Part shown: piece by piece, positions 1-12,539 of the stretch
Numbering within the stretch: position 1 is the stretch's first letter
Layout: each line of letters starts with the position of its first letter
NCBI GenBank assembly: GCA_014529385.2
Contig: CM043962.1
Location: 129,962,574 to 130,026,573 of the forward strand
DNA length: 64,000 bases
From: Adiantum capillus-veneris
Lineage: Eukaryota; Streptophyta; Polypodiopsida; Polypodiales; Pteridaceae
Direction: 5' to 3'
The notes under the pieces: generated by a model
Seen by the model: only the letters and a program-made list of their open reading frames with translations
What the model was told of the DNA's origin: nothing
Databases searched by the model: none
Made by a program: the position numbers and the translations under genes

Positions 1-350
1 CTAGAGAGATACATGCCACAGGGTGTGGAGCTTGCTAACACTACATAACTTGGACACAATAGGGAATGGATTCAGCAAAATTTCTTGCAAGCACGTGAGC
101 GAATGGATTTCTTTTCACCTCTGTTGCGTTCGTTTATGTCATCCAAGGTGCTCGGAGGGGCAACACATTTTCTCTCCTTAGGTTCTTCTAGAATCTGTTC
201 CAGGACACCTTTTCTCTTTCATTTCACTTTTTTTACAAAACCCTGTAGGGGGCTGTCATCACCGGCATCTTGCGCAGTCAGCCCACTATCAGTCCTAAAA
301 CCTTCCTCTTGAGCACTCCTACCTTCCTATTGTACACTCCTAACTGTTTC
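1..350. other. No recognisable feature
   Basis: Short open frames only, none with recognisable motifs. It lies 3' of the broken minus-strand gene that begins near 3589 and may be its downstream flank or a further intron. Confidence 0.3.
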
Positions 351-611
351 CTATGAGACGCTTGTTTGATCATTTGTAGGGGGCTTGGGTTTGGGATGAG
401 TAATCATAATAAAATCATCATCATCATCATCTTTTCCTTTACCATCTGCAGAAGCCTCGTGCGCTGTCACATGTTGTGGAATTACATATGACCTTTCATA
501 TTGTCTATCTAGCTCATCAAATTCATCATTACAGAGCTTCTCTTCTTTCCTTTGATTGACACGTTTCTTGTCAGGTTTGCATCCTGCATCATTGATACTT
601 GTGTATTCCAT
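351..611 (-). other. Possible acidic exon, unrecognised
   Basis: An 86-codon open frame on the minus strand, charged throughout, with a run of six aspartates near residue 62. It lies beyond the palindrome array, in the same orientation as the broken gene at 2152-3589, so it could be a downstream exon. I found no convincing pyrimidine-rich acceptor just upstream, so the link is a guess. No domain recognised. Confidence 0.2.
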
Positions 612-639
612 TCACCCGTCAATTTTCATCGATACCATT

Positions 640-2130
640 ATGATTGCTTGTATGCATAGTGTGACAAGTAGCATTCGATGTATGGTAGGCATCTATATCC
701 TGTAGACATTCATATTGTCTATGCTAACTAGTATACAAAGTGTGCTAACCACCATGATCAATATGCTAACTAGCATACAAAATATGCTAACAAGGAAGTG
801 TGAATATAGTGTGTATGCTAACTAGCAGAGAATGTTAATAGGCAAAAATTGTGTGTATGTTAATGGTATGCTTATTATTGATGGTGTGCTAATTAGCATG
901 CATGCTATGTTAATTAGCATAAATGGTATGCTAATTAGCATACACACTTGTATGCTAATTAGCATACAATGTATGCTAGCATAGATGGTATGCTAACTAG
1001 AGGATAAGTTATGCTAATAAACATAATGTCTGTGCTAATTAGCAGAATATTTTTGCTGGTTAGCATATTGTGCATGCTAAGTAAAATACACATTACGATA
1101 ACTAGCAAAGATGTATGCTAACTAGCATACAAATTTTGCTAGCTAGCTCAAAATGTATGCTAACTAGCATAGAGGTATCCTAACAAGCATACACATTATA
1201 CTAGCTAGCAAAAAAGGTATGCTAACTAAAATTTGAATGCTTGTTAGCGTGCACCAAATGCTAGCTAGCATACAAGGTATGCTAGTTAGCATACTGAGTA
1301 TGCTAATTATCATACCTTTTTTTATAGTTATCATACAGAATGTTCTAATTAGCATAAAAAGTATGCTAATTAGCATATTATAATATGCTAATTAGCATAC
1401 CTTGTTAGCCACATGGCTAACAAGGTATGTTAATTAGCATACTTTTTATGATAATTAGAACATTGTCTATGATGGCTAGCATGCAAGTATGATAACTATA
1501 AGAAAAGGTATACTTATGCATGCTAAATAGCATACCTTTTTCCTAATTAGCATACTTTTATGCTAGCCATCATACAGTGTTCTAATTAGCATAAAAAATA
1601 TGCTAATTAACATACTAAATATGCTAACTAGCATACCCTGTATATTAGTTAGCACATTGTGCACTAAATAGCTTATTTAACATGCTAATTAGCATACTTT
1701 GTGTCTAATTGGGAAACTCTCTATGCTAGTTAGCATGCATAGTTTGTTAACTAGCATAGAAGGTATGCTTATTAGCATACACAATATGCTAACTAGCATA
1801 CTAAAAATTCCAACTAGTATTCACAATATGTTAGCTAGGATTACTATCTGTGCTAACTAGCATACACAGTATGCTTACCACCGTGACAATGTATGCTAGC
1901 TATATCTCATAGTATGCTAACTAGCATAACTAGGTCTGACAACTATCATACACAATATGCTAGACACCATACCCACTAAACTAACTAGCATACCTTCTAT
2001 GCTAGCTAGCATAACTAGGTTTGACAACTACCATACACAATATGCTAGACACCAATCACTAAGCTAACTAGCATACCTTCTATGCTAAGTAGCATACACA
2101 GGGCTAGTGTAGGAATCAAGGTTGGATAAT
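640..2130. repeat. Dispersed palindrome array, core GCTAATTAGC
   Basis: About 1.5 kb in which variants of TATGCTAANTAGCATA recur every 20-60 bp. Perfect copies include 926-943 (18 bp) and 949-968 (20 bp). Variants include GCTAACTAGC, GCTAGCTAGC and TTAGC/GCTAA halves. Inside it, 1316-1520 holds nested foldbacks. It starts about 20 bp after a minus-strand GTAAG donor at 2147-2151, so it may be intron sequence of the broken gene at 2152-3589. Confidence 0.85.
1361..1400. repeat. Perfect 40-bp palindrome
   Basis: The first half (1361-1380) is the exact reverse complement of the second (1381-1400). An overlapping stem at 1396-1429 has 16 paired bases around a 2-nt centre. Outer arms 1316-1360 and 1443-1512 are also roughly inverted, the second with a 20-bp insert. 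The whole could extrude as a cruciform. Confidence 0.9.
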
Positions 2131-2151
2131 TGTTCCTTAACATTATCTTAC

Positions 2152-3589
2152 CAGAACTCTTTGTGATTGGAGGTCCTTGCCTTGTGACCTTGCCACACCA
2201 TTCAGTTGGTATCCTCTGCTGGAAGGTGGAAGCTCTACATTCGGTCCCCAGGGAGCATGCAGTAATAAAGCAGATTAGGTGATAGGTATGCTCACATGGA
2301 ATTTTGACCATTGCACTGATTTTGTGTACTTCTAGTGGCAGACCACAGCCAGTACACACGTTGCTTGTTGTCCCATCGCGTACCCCTCCTATATACTCTG
2401 TAAAAGTGTCCATAGTTATCTTGCATAGGGCAATGGGGATGAAGGAGCCTTCTATCATCCTACTTATCTGCATGAGCAACTGCAATTGACTATCGCAGGT
2501 GTGCACTTTTGCTTCCTGCACCTCCACATTAATCTAAAAGCCAATCAAAATAGAGGCATGGTAAGTACATAGGATAGTTGTGCACATATTCAAAACATAA
2601 GGTTCAATCACAAAAACCATCTACACTTACATGAAGACAGGTTATGTCAATATCAATAGCAGTGGGGGTGTCCTCACTATGAGGAAAACCCAAACCATCC
2701 AGTGTCTCCTTCAGTGTCTCGATCTTTACCTTGAGCTCTATTTCTCTCCTTGCATCTAGACTATCAGTGAGGCCTAAACACCACAATTCATTCTCAGCAT
2801 CATGAAGCTTATGTTTCATAGCAAGTATTATAGAGTTGACCATATCATGGCTTGCTTTCAAAACCCTCGCAGCTTCAAGCTCCTGACACACATTCTTGAG
2901 CTGTTGTTTAGTATCCTGCAGTCGATTTCTAAGATGGTCATTTGCACTCATGATGTGCTGCAAATCAGAGAGCCCGAAATATGACAGGCTTGCTGTCACT
3001 TTGTGAGAGCTGTTAATAGAGAGGGGTGTTGCCCTGGCAACAGCAGAGACAACATTCGGAGCTACTTGGCCAGCACAATCTTCCTTTGTTTCCGCGGAGC
3101 CCTCCTCTATTTTATGACTTGAGGGGTGGGTATTACACACCTCCACTTTTCAACATGGGCATCGTAGTACCCATTTTCTTGAAGGTCCTGCAAATGCTGG
3201 ATAGCAAACTCAGCCCAATTGGACTACATGATTGAGCTACTTGCAATTTCCACTTGACTGAATTGTTTTACAAAACCCTTCGCAAAAGCCGAATTAATTT
3301 CCATGTTGGTGGGGGGCTTCTGGTACATCCTGTAGTGCAGCTGAAGTACTTGGTCGTACATGTCGCTACAAATGCTACTACATTTGAAGCGATATTTGCT
3401 GCGATCCTTTGCCTCTCTGAATACACTGAAACACTCCAAATCTGTAATCTGTTCCCACTTCACCAATTTGGGGTCGTCACCATCCATGGAGAGGCCATGG
3501 ACAACATTAAACTCTTCTGCTGTTACACAAAACTTTTCCTGTAGTGGGATGTTCAGCTTGGGAGATTTCCATCGGCCTTCACACCACAT
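2152..3589 (-). pseudogene. Broken two-exon gene with RING-like cysteines
   Basis: Exon 1 runs 3589-2631 and exon 2 2533-2152. The 97-bp intron has GTAAGT (2630-2625) and CTTTTAG (ending 2534), and the frame joins in phase 0, which supports the model. The N-terminal 120 residues are unrecognised (WCEGRW near the start). A charged helical stretch follows (about residues 60-150 of the second open segment), likely coiled coil. Exon 2 has C-x2-C (CTGC), then C-x-H-x2-H-x2-C (PCEHTYHLIC) and later cysteines, like a RING-H2 finger without a clear final pair. Damage: a stop at 3224-3226 and a frameshift near 3146. A further donor at 2151 suggests more exons. Family not recognised; RING assignment is inference. 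Confidence 0.5.
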
Positions 3590-3950
3590 AGGATTATAAG
3601 ATTAAAACCTTACAAAACCCCACTAGAATAGGACTGTCAAGTAATTTCTACACAGGCAATTGCGCGGGCTCTCCTTAGATGCAATCATCTAAGCATGCAC
3701 CTTGAATGCCTAAGGCAGTGCACAAGCACCTGATCAATGTGAGAGAACCCACAACTAGATTGCAACCAGGGGCTACTGCAAAAACAAGCATATAAGCTGA
3801 ATGCATAGTCCATTGTGTTGATTGCAGCATATTCTTAGCAACACAATTTTTTCATGGGTGAGAGGATTCACTAACAGATTAGTAGTCGGGGTATGCTGGA
3901 GAAATGTGTCATGCTTTGCTTGATTTACAACTTCCAAATGTGGTCCCTCA
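3590..3950. other. No recognisable feature
   Basis: Presumed 5' flank of the broken minus-strand gene. No open frame with recognisable content and no clear promoter element. Confidence 0.3.
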
Positions 3951-3952
3951 TT

Positions 3953-4520
<568 letters not shown>

Positions 4521-5475
4521 TGTTGGACGGAGCGACTCACACACCCATGAAGTGCATGTAAACACTACCTAGATCAACATAATGTCAATCGAGGACACAG
4601 ATGACATGATAGGAACACGGAGGAAATCTCTTTAGCTTGTCACGCTGAGACCATCCTACACATACAACACTCTGGAAGGCCAACTAAACCACAATCAAGA
4701 ACCTCACTGCTCTCAACTACACCACCTCGCCACATACACACATACGGAAGGTAACTCCCCTAATCATGCCAGATTCATATGAAACTTAAGGAACACCATC
4801 CCCTCACTAGGATACACCTGTCCCTAAGCTTCTACACTCAAAACCCTCACTCTAAACCCATCTGCGGAAAACGTGTAGGATGACAGAGCAGAATTTTGAA
4901 AGTGCCCAAAACTGAAATTTATGAGTACCTATGCGTAGCTTATGTCACCACAATTCTATAGACTACTAGCACGCAGAAAACAGACATCGTTTGATACACT
5001 TACGACCACAAATAGCTCGTAGATGCGTCGGCGTGTGCGCTTCGTCTCACGTGGAATGCTCGGCGTTGTCGCGTAGCTCTCCTCGAGCCTACAACAATGG
5101 TGCAGTTGGATCTCCAATGTGTTGAGCGAGCAGGGCGTAGCGAGAGGATAAAGCTCACGCTTGCTCTCTTTCTCTCTCACACACAGTAGATGGCAGCGCT
5201 AAGTTTTGATTATGAAAAAGTCTCTTTTACAAAATGACCTATGTACCTTATATACTAAGGCTATCTTAGGTTTAACCAAAAATGGGGTTGAAAGGGTCAA
5301 ATGGCTTTGTATTTACAATCTGGAAGTGCCATTGCACCCCGGCTTCTGAAACTAGAATAGCTACTCATTACAAATGATGTTTATAGCCATAATCCGCAGC
5401 ATTTCATAACTCGCAAAAGATAAGACTTTGGTACGAAACTGGAGTTATGTTGTGTTGTTGACCCAGCGGTCAACA
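4521..5475 (-). repeat. 3' LTR of element A (955 bp)
   Basis: Full-length LTR, TGTTGACC...GTCCAACA on the minus strand. It pairs with the shorter LTR at 14086-14556; over the shared 430 bp I count about 15 substitutions (roughly 3.5%), so the insertion is not very recent. The other copy lacks the equivalent of 4561-5046. Confidence 0.93.
5247..5254 (-). promoter_or_regulatory. TATA box in element A LTR
   Basis: TATATAAG on the minus strand, about 220 bp into the LTR. The same motif lies at 14328-14335 in the 5' LTR, where it would drive element transcription. Position and orientation fit an LTR promoter; no start site can be assigned. Confidence 0.55.
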
Positions 5476-5487
5476 CTCCCCCCTTCT
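5476..5487 (-). other. Polypurine tract of element A
   Basis: AGAAGGGGGGAG on the minus strand, touching the 3' LTR. This is the usual place and composition for the plus-strand primer in LTR retrotransposons, and it independently fixes the element's orientation. Confidence 0.85.
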
Positions 5488-7411
5488 ACGTCCATGTCGT
5501 CCCCGACATGACCTGATTGTCGATGGCGATGTGGTCTTTGCTGTTGTTTTGGCTTCATCTGTTGCACTGCTTGTAACTTTGTCGAACCACAACAAGAACT
5601 ATGATCCATTAGAGCGGACATCTATCAGCATAACCATTCATCTTTTGAGATCCTCTGATTACTTTTATGTCTGCTCTTCTTCATTGGGGACTTCTTTGTT
5701 CCTGTGCAATCATGTTGTTAGTGTTGTCTGCTGCTTTGTCATTGTAGGCCATTCTTCGACTCGCCATTGAGGAGAAGTATGCTATGATCTGAAATTGGTG
5801 CTCTAATTCATTTGTCAATTGATTTGAGTAGCATTTCCTTATTGTTGATGTAGAAGGAATATGTACAAGAGGATGGTGATAGGTGTCTTTAGATTAGGGT
5901 CTAAAACTTGAATGACCAAAGGGAAAAAACCCAGTGGGAAAAAATTCCTTTGGTATACGCTCTTATTGGAGTTGAGCAGTTGAACGTGAAGAACATGTTC
6001 ATGAAAGGTGAGTGCTTGGGTGAAACACGGAAAGAGTGCCTGATGCAAGTGCCAATTATGGGACACTCTATATGCATATGAGAAATCTGTCAACAAAAGC
6101 ATGCAATGTGAAAGAAGGAGATGATGGGTGTTTCGAGGAATAAATGTAGCACATGTGACATCAAAAGATGTCTCAATAGCTTCCACCTTTCCAAGAAGGG
6201 TTTTCGATGTAGAAGTTTCTCCACTCGTATCTCCTTGTGCTCAGTACGTGAGTGTCTTTTGGACCTTCTCCTTCACTTCACCAGACTTCAGTACTTAGAC
6301 TTCGACTCTTTTGATCACCTATACCAGCATGAGCGACGCAACGTAAATATGCTCAACTGTTCCATCTTGAGCAGTACCTAGAATAGCTAAGACACTTAGA
6401 CCATAGAGAATATTACTTGAAGCTTTGGGACTAACACCTCACTCATTTTGTGGCTTAGCTACTCGACTCTGACTTGTATGACTTGTCGGTTGCATGTTGA
6501 CACTGTTTTGTGACAAGTTCTTCGGCTGTTGTAGTGGCTGCTGAGACATACTTCGTAAAGTTTCATCATTTTCCTGTACCTTCTTCTCTTTGTAGTGCTC
6601 AGGCCTCTCATCAGTCTTTTCTTCATGTGGATTATGGATTTTTATTTTTTTTCTTAATAATAAACAAAGAAAATCTTAAAACAAAACTTAACAAAAGAAA
6701 AATCATTCAAATAGAAATCTAAATGCTATGTACACTATACACATGTCCCTAGGGGCTCATATATGGATTTTGTCCCCATAATCCTCTGTAACACTACTAT
6801 GAGGGCATATACTCTAAATTTCGTCAAAAAATTATCACAAGAAAATGCAAAAATTCAATGCATCTCACAAAACATTGCCCTCTAATAGTCATAATATTAG
6901 GTCCGCATTCAGAATGCCTCCCCCCTTCCTATTTGGAGTCATCCTTTACGACAGGGTATCGCAAAGGGTATGTGTTGTGCTTGGGCAATTAAAAGTTGTG
7001 CCTATGCAGGCCTTGTAATGTAGCCCTATTATGCATACACAGTCAATGCATGGAAAAGATTTATGTTGTGCAAGATGTGGGTATAAGCAATTTGCTTATT
7101 GGCATTTGTTGGCGAGGCTTCCTATTCTAAGCAATGTAATGGTCTTTGAAGCTCCTGTATCGTTGCTTGATTGAAGACACTTGCTCTCTTCTAACTGTAC
7201 TGTAATCGTAGGAAGAATTGTAAGAATTCAAGCGGCAATGCACTGATAGCAGTTTTGTTGTTCTTCTTTGGGACCCATTTCTTTGAGATTATTGGCTGTT
7301 TTGTTGCTGACTCTCGTTTGGGAACCCATACTTGCCCGTGCTTCGTTTGTGTTTGAAGAGACTTCTTTGGGATCTAGCTTTTTGTTGTGTGAGTCGACAG
7401 TGGTCTTTGCT
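5488..7411 (-). other. Element A 3' untranslated interior
   Basis: About 1.9 kb between the tail reading frame and the polypurine tract. Only short open frames on either strand, no recognisable domain. In a complete relative this part, or the DNA before it, would carry RT to integrase. Confidence 0.6.
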
Positions 7412-8077
7412 TCAGCCCTTGTACGCTTGGTTGGGGACGGGGTTTAGGCTTTGAAAGTTGATACTGTGGTTGTTTTGGAATCCAAATGAATTCCTTTTTT
7501 TTTGTGCTTGAATCAACTTCTTTGGAGCCCAAACCTGAGTTGTGAAAGCTTGCGACTGTGTGATATTCTTACCCGTTTGTGCACGCTTTCCTTGTTTTTG
7601 TTTTGGTGTTGGATCTTGTGATTTGTCATTAGAGATCTTTGTCTTCTTGATCCATATCTGTTTTTGGCCGATCTGGCTTTTTGGTATCCAGATTTGTCGA
7701 GCTTTTTGTCTTTGACTTGTTGTCCTGTTCTTTTGACCTGTCATGGTTGTTGCTGAAGGGGTTGGTGATAGTGATGGCCTGAGTTGATGATAGGGGATGT
7801 CGTAAGATTCATCACTATCGCTACTATCCTCAGCAAGGTTGAGTTCTTGTACTTTCCCTTGATTTTTTGGCTGGTAGTGGAAAGTTACTGTCTGTATGCT
7901 CGTGGGTGGTAGTTTCTTGCAAGACTTTTCTAGCCCATTGATTAGAGCATTGTTAGCTCGTTGCTTTGGTCGTATTCCTCCTAGCTGAGTATTTGCATCC
8001 TTATTAGGAGCCATGTATGAGGATGCTTGTGGTGGTTGTGTCTTTACCAAGGACTTTGGAATCCACTTTTGATGCAC
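7412..8077 (-). pseudogene. Element A C-terminal tail with W-[IVA]-P-K repeats
   Basis: A 222-codon open frame, polar and basic, rich in Q, K, S and T. It repeats a short motif: KWIPKSL at the start, IWIPKS near residue 127, and VWAPKKL near 182; an acidic DSSDSDES patch sits near 80. Similar W-V-P-K motifs occur in the post-integrase tails of elements D (near 23975) and C (near 33985). In A it follows directly after the post-protease spacer, so the deletion of RT to integrase most likely joined these parts near 8080-8112. A W-Y-K-R-K segment before RT in D is an alternative match. Function unknown. Confidence 0.6.
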
Positions 8078-8110
8078 TTTATTCGTGTAGCGATGACATT
8101 GATTCCCGGG

Positions 8111-8692
8111 TCATTGATCTTCTTGAAGCTCGAAGTGTTCTACAGAGTCATAGAACTCGTCGTCTTCTTCATCTTTTGATTCTCCACATTTCTTTGTTTG
8201 GTCCTTATTTTGAGAGCTTGTTGATGTCTGGTTCTCTTCGTTTTCCTGGATTACACTCACTGCAAAATAAGGAACGACATCATAGCCATTTTCATCACAA
8301 AACTTTGTTGTGGGAGCATCCTCCACGGCGCACACGTCCAGAGTAGCCAAGATGTGTTCCCATCCAAAAGGATCTAACTCTTCTTCTAGAAATGGTTCTG
8401 GGATATAGTCCTTATCCTCTATAACCCGCTCTAGGATACATTCCTCACGTTTCAAGCTACCACATTGTGAAGCTCCACACATCCACAGTTCTTTAGGCTT
8501 ACCTAAGCAAGCTGGAAGTTCTGATCCTGCTACTGTGGTGGAATCAAACTCCTCAACCGGTGTTCTCGTCACATCCCTATAGCAATGGTCCCTCAAGTTT
8601 ATCTTTGTTATGGTTTCCATATGTCTCAGGTATATATGGTCATAACCCCAATCTTGGACCATTTTCAATTGTCGCATGAATGGTCTTCCCAA
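8111..8692 (-). pseudogene. Element A post-protease spacer domain
   Basis: A 194-codon open frame continuing the protease by frameshift: it begins GRPFMRQL, the segment that follows the retropepsin ILG motif. It shares blocks with element D at 19125-19532 (QDWG, YLRH/YLKQ, WMCGAS, GSLKREECILER, EPFLEEE/EPFLEHL), so it is a conserved part of this family. The C-terminal 70 residues are acidic and end EDDEFYDSVEHFELQ, like DLYYDATNELQE in D. No catalytic motif recognised. Confidence 0.7.
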
Positions 8693-9486
8693 AATGATGT
8701 CATAGTTTTTCTTTTGCCAAAGTCAACAACAGCAAAAGTGTGTTCATATTCAATGCCACAAGAAGTAACAAGTACTTTTTCTAGCAGTCCTAGGGGCTTT
8801 TCCTTGTGTCTGTCTGCAAGCTGCAGGGTCATTCGTGTGGATATCAAGGCAGGTTTTCCCCATTTTTTCCAAACCTCTTTGGTTGCAATGGCCACACCAG
8901 CTCCACTTCCAAGGATTGCCATGGTTTTTACACCATTGAATTCCATAGGAAGGGTGGTGTTTCCATCTTCTCCCCCGTAATACTCGCCTACCTTGTTTAA
9001 TGGCACTGGACTAGTTTTTAGTTGAGGCATTTCAAGCTCTTTGATGCCTTCCTCGATTTGAGTCATTGGGGTTTTTACACCAAATTTCTCTAGACATTTA
9101 CCCACATTAGCCCACATGTTTGGTATTATTCTGAGCAACTCGGCTAACATTATTGTACAAGTGACTAGGGTAGATAGAATATCTACTAGCCCCTTTGAAT
9201 CGATGGCCTTGTTGGGAGAGAGTCTCTGTGATGGGACTGCAACCTCATCTGACTTGGTCTCGTACTCTCCCATGTAGGACGGTAGTGTTCTTAGCAAATG
9301 GGATTGACTATCCATAGATTGTACAGATCCTTTGTCCCCCCAATACGATCGCACGTCTAGATTCATTCTATATCCAATCTCAAATTCCTCTATTGGTGGT
9401 AGAAACACTCCTCGTTCATCACCAGTCTTGTCTACTCGTCTTCTTAGGTCATCGGCTTCATTGGCCTCTCTGACTTGTTTCCACAA
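8665..9486 (-). pseudogene. Element A retropepsin (protease), active site changed
   Basis: The last 110 residues have the retropepsin layout: GNTTLPMEF, then MAILGSGAGVAIATKEVW at the flap-proximal active site, and VVDFG before a frameshift that breaks the ILG-R motif at about 8665-8700. The catalytic aspartate expected in D-S-G is glycine here (codon near 8910). The N-terminal 160 residues link to gag (PSYMGEYETKSDE matches PSYLGDNKDES in D). It would process the gag-pol polyprotein in a working element. Substitution plus frameshift make this copy inactive. Confidence 0.85.
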
Positions 9487-9579
9487 TTCATCAAGACCAT
9501 CTATCTCTTTACAATCCTCAGGTATAGCTTGGTGAAATCCCTCGGAAGAGTTATCCGTGGTATTCAGTACTATCCTTGG

Positions 9580-12125
9580 TTATAATGCTGGGTCTTTGAG
9601 GTTTGGTCTGTGCTCATGACTAGAATCTGGCTCTTTTAGTTCCTGGTTTGGTGGGATTACTTGTGTAGGCATGACACGGATCACATCCTCAGGTTTTGCA
9701 ACTGGTGGTTCTTGTAAAGCTTGGGCTGTTTGAATCATTTTCTGGCACATTTCAAACCTTTGCTTTTCTAGTTCCGCATAGGGATATGTCATCCACATGT
9801 GTTCTTGGGTTTGGTTGTTTTTGAGCCTCACATCATAGGCTTTTAAGAGGGCATCTAATGTCTCATTAACCTTCTCTACCAACACAGATCCTCCTGAACT
9901 AGCACTTCTCGGTTTCTCATCCGTGGATGGTTCTTCTAGAGGTTTAACCATCTGTGTAAGAGAAGGTGCCTCCTTTTCCTCATGTTGTTTTATCTTCTCC
10001 TCAGCTTCGGTAAGATTCTCAACTAGGGATTTTTGCTCTCGTTCCCTACGTGCTTTCATCCTAGTCTTTTTAGCTTTCCAACTATTTCGTTTGCTCTTGG
10101 TTTTCTGACTAGGTGCGTATGTCTTTGGTCCATCATCTGTCTTTGGACTCGTGTCACTTTCCGTGTTCTTTGTCTCTATATTCTCATCAGCTTTCTTTTG
10201 AGCTTGTGATCTCGTAACCACTTGAATTGGTACAACATTTTCATTTTCTGAGCTACTAGGGAGCTGAACAATCCCTGATACATTTGTCGTGATTTTTCTG
10301 ATTTGATTTGGTTTTTTCGGGCAATTGGGGATCAAGTGAGTGATGCCACACTCAAGAAAATAGGCATTTACTTCAGTGATCTCCGTATGAGGACATTGTT
10401 TGACCAAGTGGTTGTCACGACTTTTGTGACAATCTTTCTCTGATTGAGGAGATTCTTTTAGCATTTCCTCTTGGCTATAAGAAAGCTTTGAACTAGATAA
10501 AATGCTATTTGCAATGAATCGCAATGTCCTTTCATCCATTTCATACCTTCTTTCTTTTGACTGAAACCCAGGAGGTGGAGGTTGTACCGGCCTCACCACT
10601 GCATGTGTTTCTCTCACATTTTGTTGCTCCGAAGGGTAGTACTCACTTTGGTTGCTATACCACATTGTAGCTCGTACTGGAGTTGGTTTATTTGATGCTT
10701 CCATCATTGGCATGTATCTCATGTCTATCGGCATTCTAGCACCTGGCAGCGGAGGTTGTTGTCGTAAGACAAGCTGTGGCCTTAAAACTCCTACTGGTCT
10801 TGGCGCATTCCCCGTAATGTATCTAGGTGGAGTAGGTGCTTCTGGAACAGGTTGTACATACCTCTCCCTAGAATTTTCCATGCTATAATAGCACTCTTCC
10901 CCCTTATGTTTCGTCCATTTTCTCTCAATTTCACACCACTTCGGCTCTCCCGAATCATACCTTACAAGAGGAATCAACCTCTTGACCAAGTCGTCGATAA
11001 GATTTCTTGAGCAATAGGTGCCGTTGGCTTGGCAATGGACTCACTTATCTCTGAAACACTGTGCTGAGAGGATGTGTCATCTCCTTGACTCTTTAAGTCC
11101 TTTTCTTTGTAAGCCTCACAGTTATCCACTAGATAAAGAGCTTCTTTGATCAGCTCGTTTAAGGTCATCCTCCTTATCATATGCAGATCCTTCTGAAGGC
11201 CCGCATGTCTCATTCCCTGGATAAAGATCAGCATCAGTCGTGCTTGCGTAGGTAATTACGCTCTCAGACATAGCTTAACATATCTCTTGAGCTGTAATGA
11301 TGCTTTGCGTACTGATTCATTCTCTTTCTGTTTGAATCTATGGATTTGAGAGATCGTGTTGTGAGCAATGTCTTTTGGCGAGAATTCTTCAATAAACTCC
11401 TCAAACAGCTCATCTAGGGTCTCAAAATCCCATTTTTCCACCGAGTCAAACCATGTAGCTGCATCATCTTCTAGATTCAATCGAAATCCTGCAAACTGTG
11501 TCGCAAAATCTGAAACTTCCTCTGCCATAATCACTCTTCTAAAAGACGTTACGTGATCTCTCGGATATTTATCTCCGGAGTATTTTTCGTTTACCCATTT
11601 CTGGACTTGGGATGGTCTAACTCGTTGATTGTCTACAAGTCTAACCAGAGACTCTCCCAATCCTTCTTTCGTTATCGCTCTTGAAGGGAATCCTGGTGGC
11701 TCTCTTCTTGGAATTTCTATAGGAATTCTCGTGTTTGGTGGAGGCATTTGTGGTCCTTCATTGACCAAATATCCACCTCTTTCTAGTACAGTCTGTGGAT
11801 TTGTGCTTTCTACAACTTTGTATTCTCGTCCATACTTGTCGACAACTATAGATCTCCATTGACAGTGGACTCCGTATGTGTAGATATATAAGAGCTTGTA
11901 ATCCGTTATCTCTTCTAGGTATGGATCTGAGCACCTATAAAGATTGACCTCATTGTCGTCAATGTATCTATATAGTCCTTCACTCTCATGACCAATCATC
12001 CAAACTGTCTCAACAAGATGGGTCTTTATCAATTGCAAGTTTGGAAGATCCATTGTGGGAGGATATTCCTCTATCGTCGGGATCTCTAAGCTTGTGTAAG
12101 CTGCGTTTGAATCTAGGGTAGACAT
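9580..12125 (-). pseudogene. Element A gag polyprotein
   Basis: Three consecutive open segments, 12125-11256, 11234-10974 and 10989-9580, form one gag broken by frameshifts. The first holds the Retrotrans_gag core (AATWFDSVEKWDFETLDELF, about residues 227-246). The third starts with a conserved KWCEIERKWTKH...ECYY block, is proline-rich, then shows degenerate zinc knuckles (CHKSRDNHLVKQC has serine for the second cysteine; CGITHLIPNC follows). A basic stretch around KRNSWKAKKTRMKARRERE could be a localisation or RNA-binding signal. The start at 12125 is the first ATG after the palindrome-rich leader. Confidence 0.85.
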
Positions 12126-12539
12126 GATTTCTAGGCTTAAGAGCTTTTGCTTGGTTCAAGTAGACTTAGTCCACTGTGTTCAAGTCCTTTGGTTAGGGAA
12201 AAGTAGAAACTATGTCCAAAACGCAACCGTTTCGTCACAATTCTCGCAAATTGTCGCTTTTAGACACCCCTAACTTGCGGATGTATTTTGAAGCCTCAAA
12301 CGATGTTTTTTCCAAAGTTGAACTAAATGGTTGCCGTTGGCATACATTTAGTTCAGGTTTTGCTCTAAGATCTATAGAGTCGCTATCCGATCCGATACCG
12401 TTTGTGAAAGTTATGGCCAAATAAGTGAAATGGAGTTTAGATTGGTCAAAATGAGTCCAAATTCAATTTTAAAAGAAGATTTGGGATGTGTGTGACACTG
12501 TGAACACTCCTGTATGGTCAAAAGTACAGTTGGACCCTA

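Noticed and set aside
1164-1376. Hydrophobic 70-codon protein
   Set aside because: It is the palindrome array read in one frame (repeated MLISI/MLTSI).
640-2130. CRISPR-like array
   Set aside because: Spacing is irregular, units overlap and vary, there are no unique equal-length spacers, and the genome is a plant's.
5531-6381. Small plus-strand proteins inside element A
   Set aside because: Antisense to the element, no motifs, and in its non-coding 3' part.
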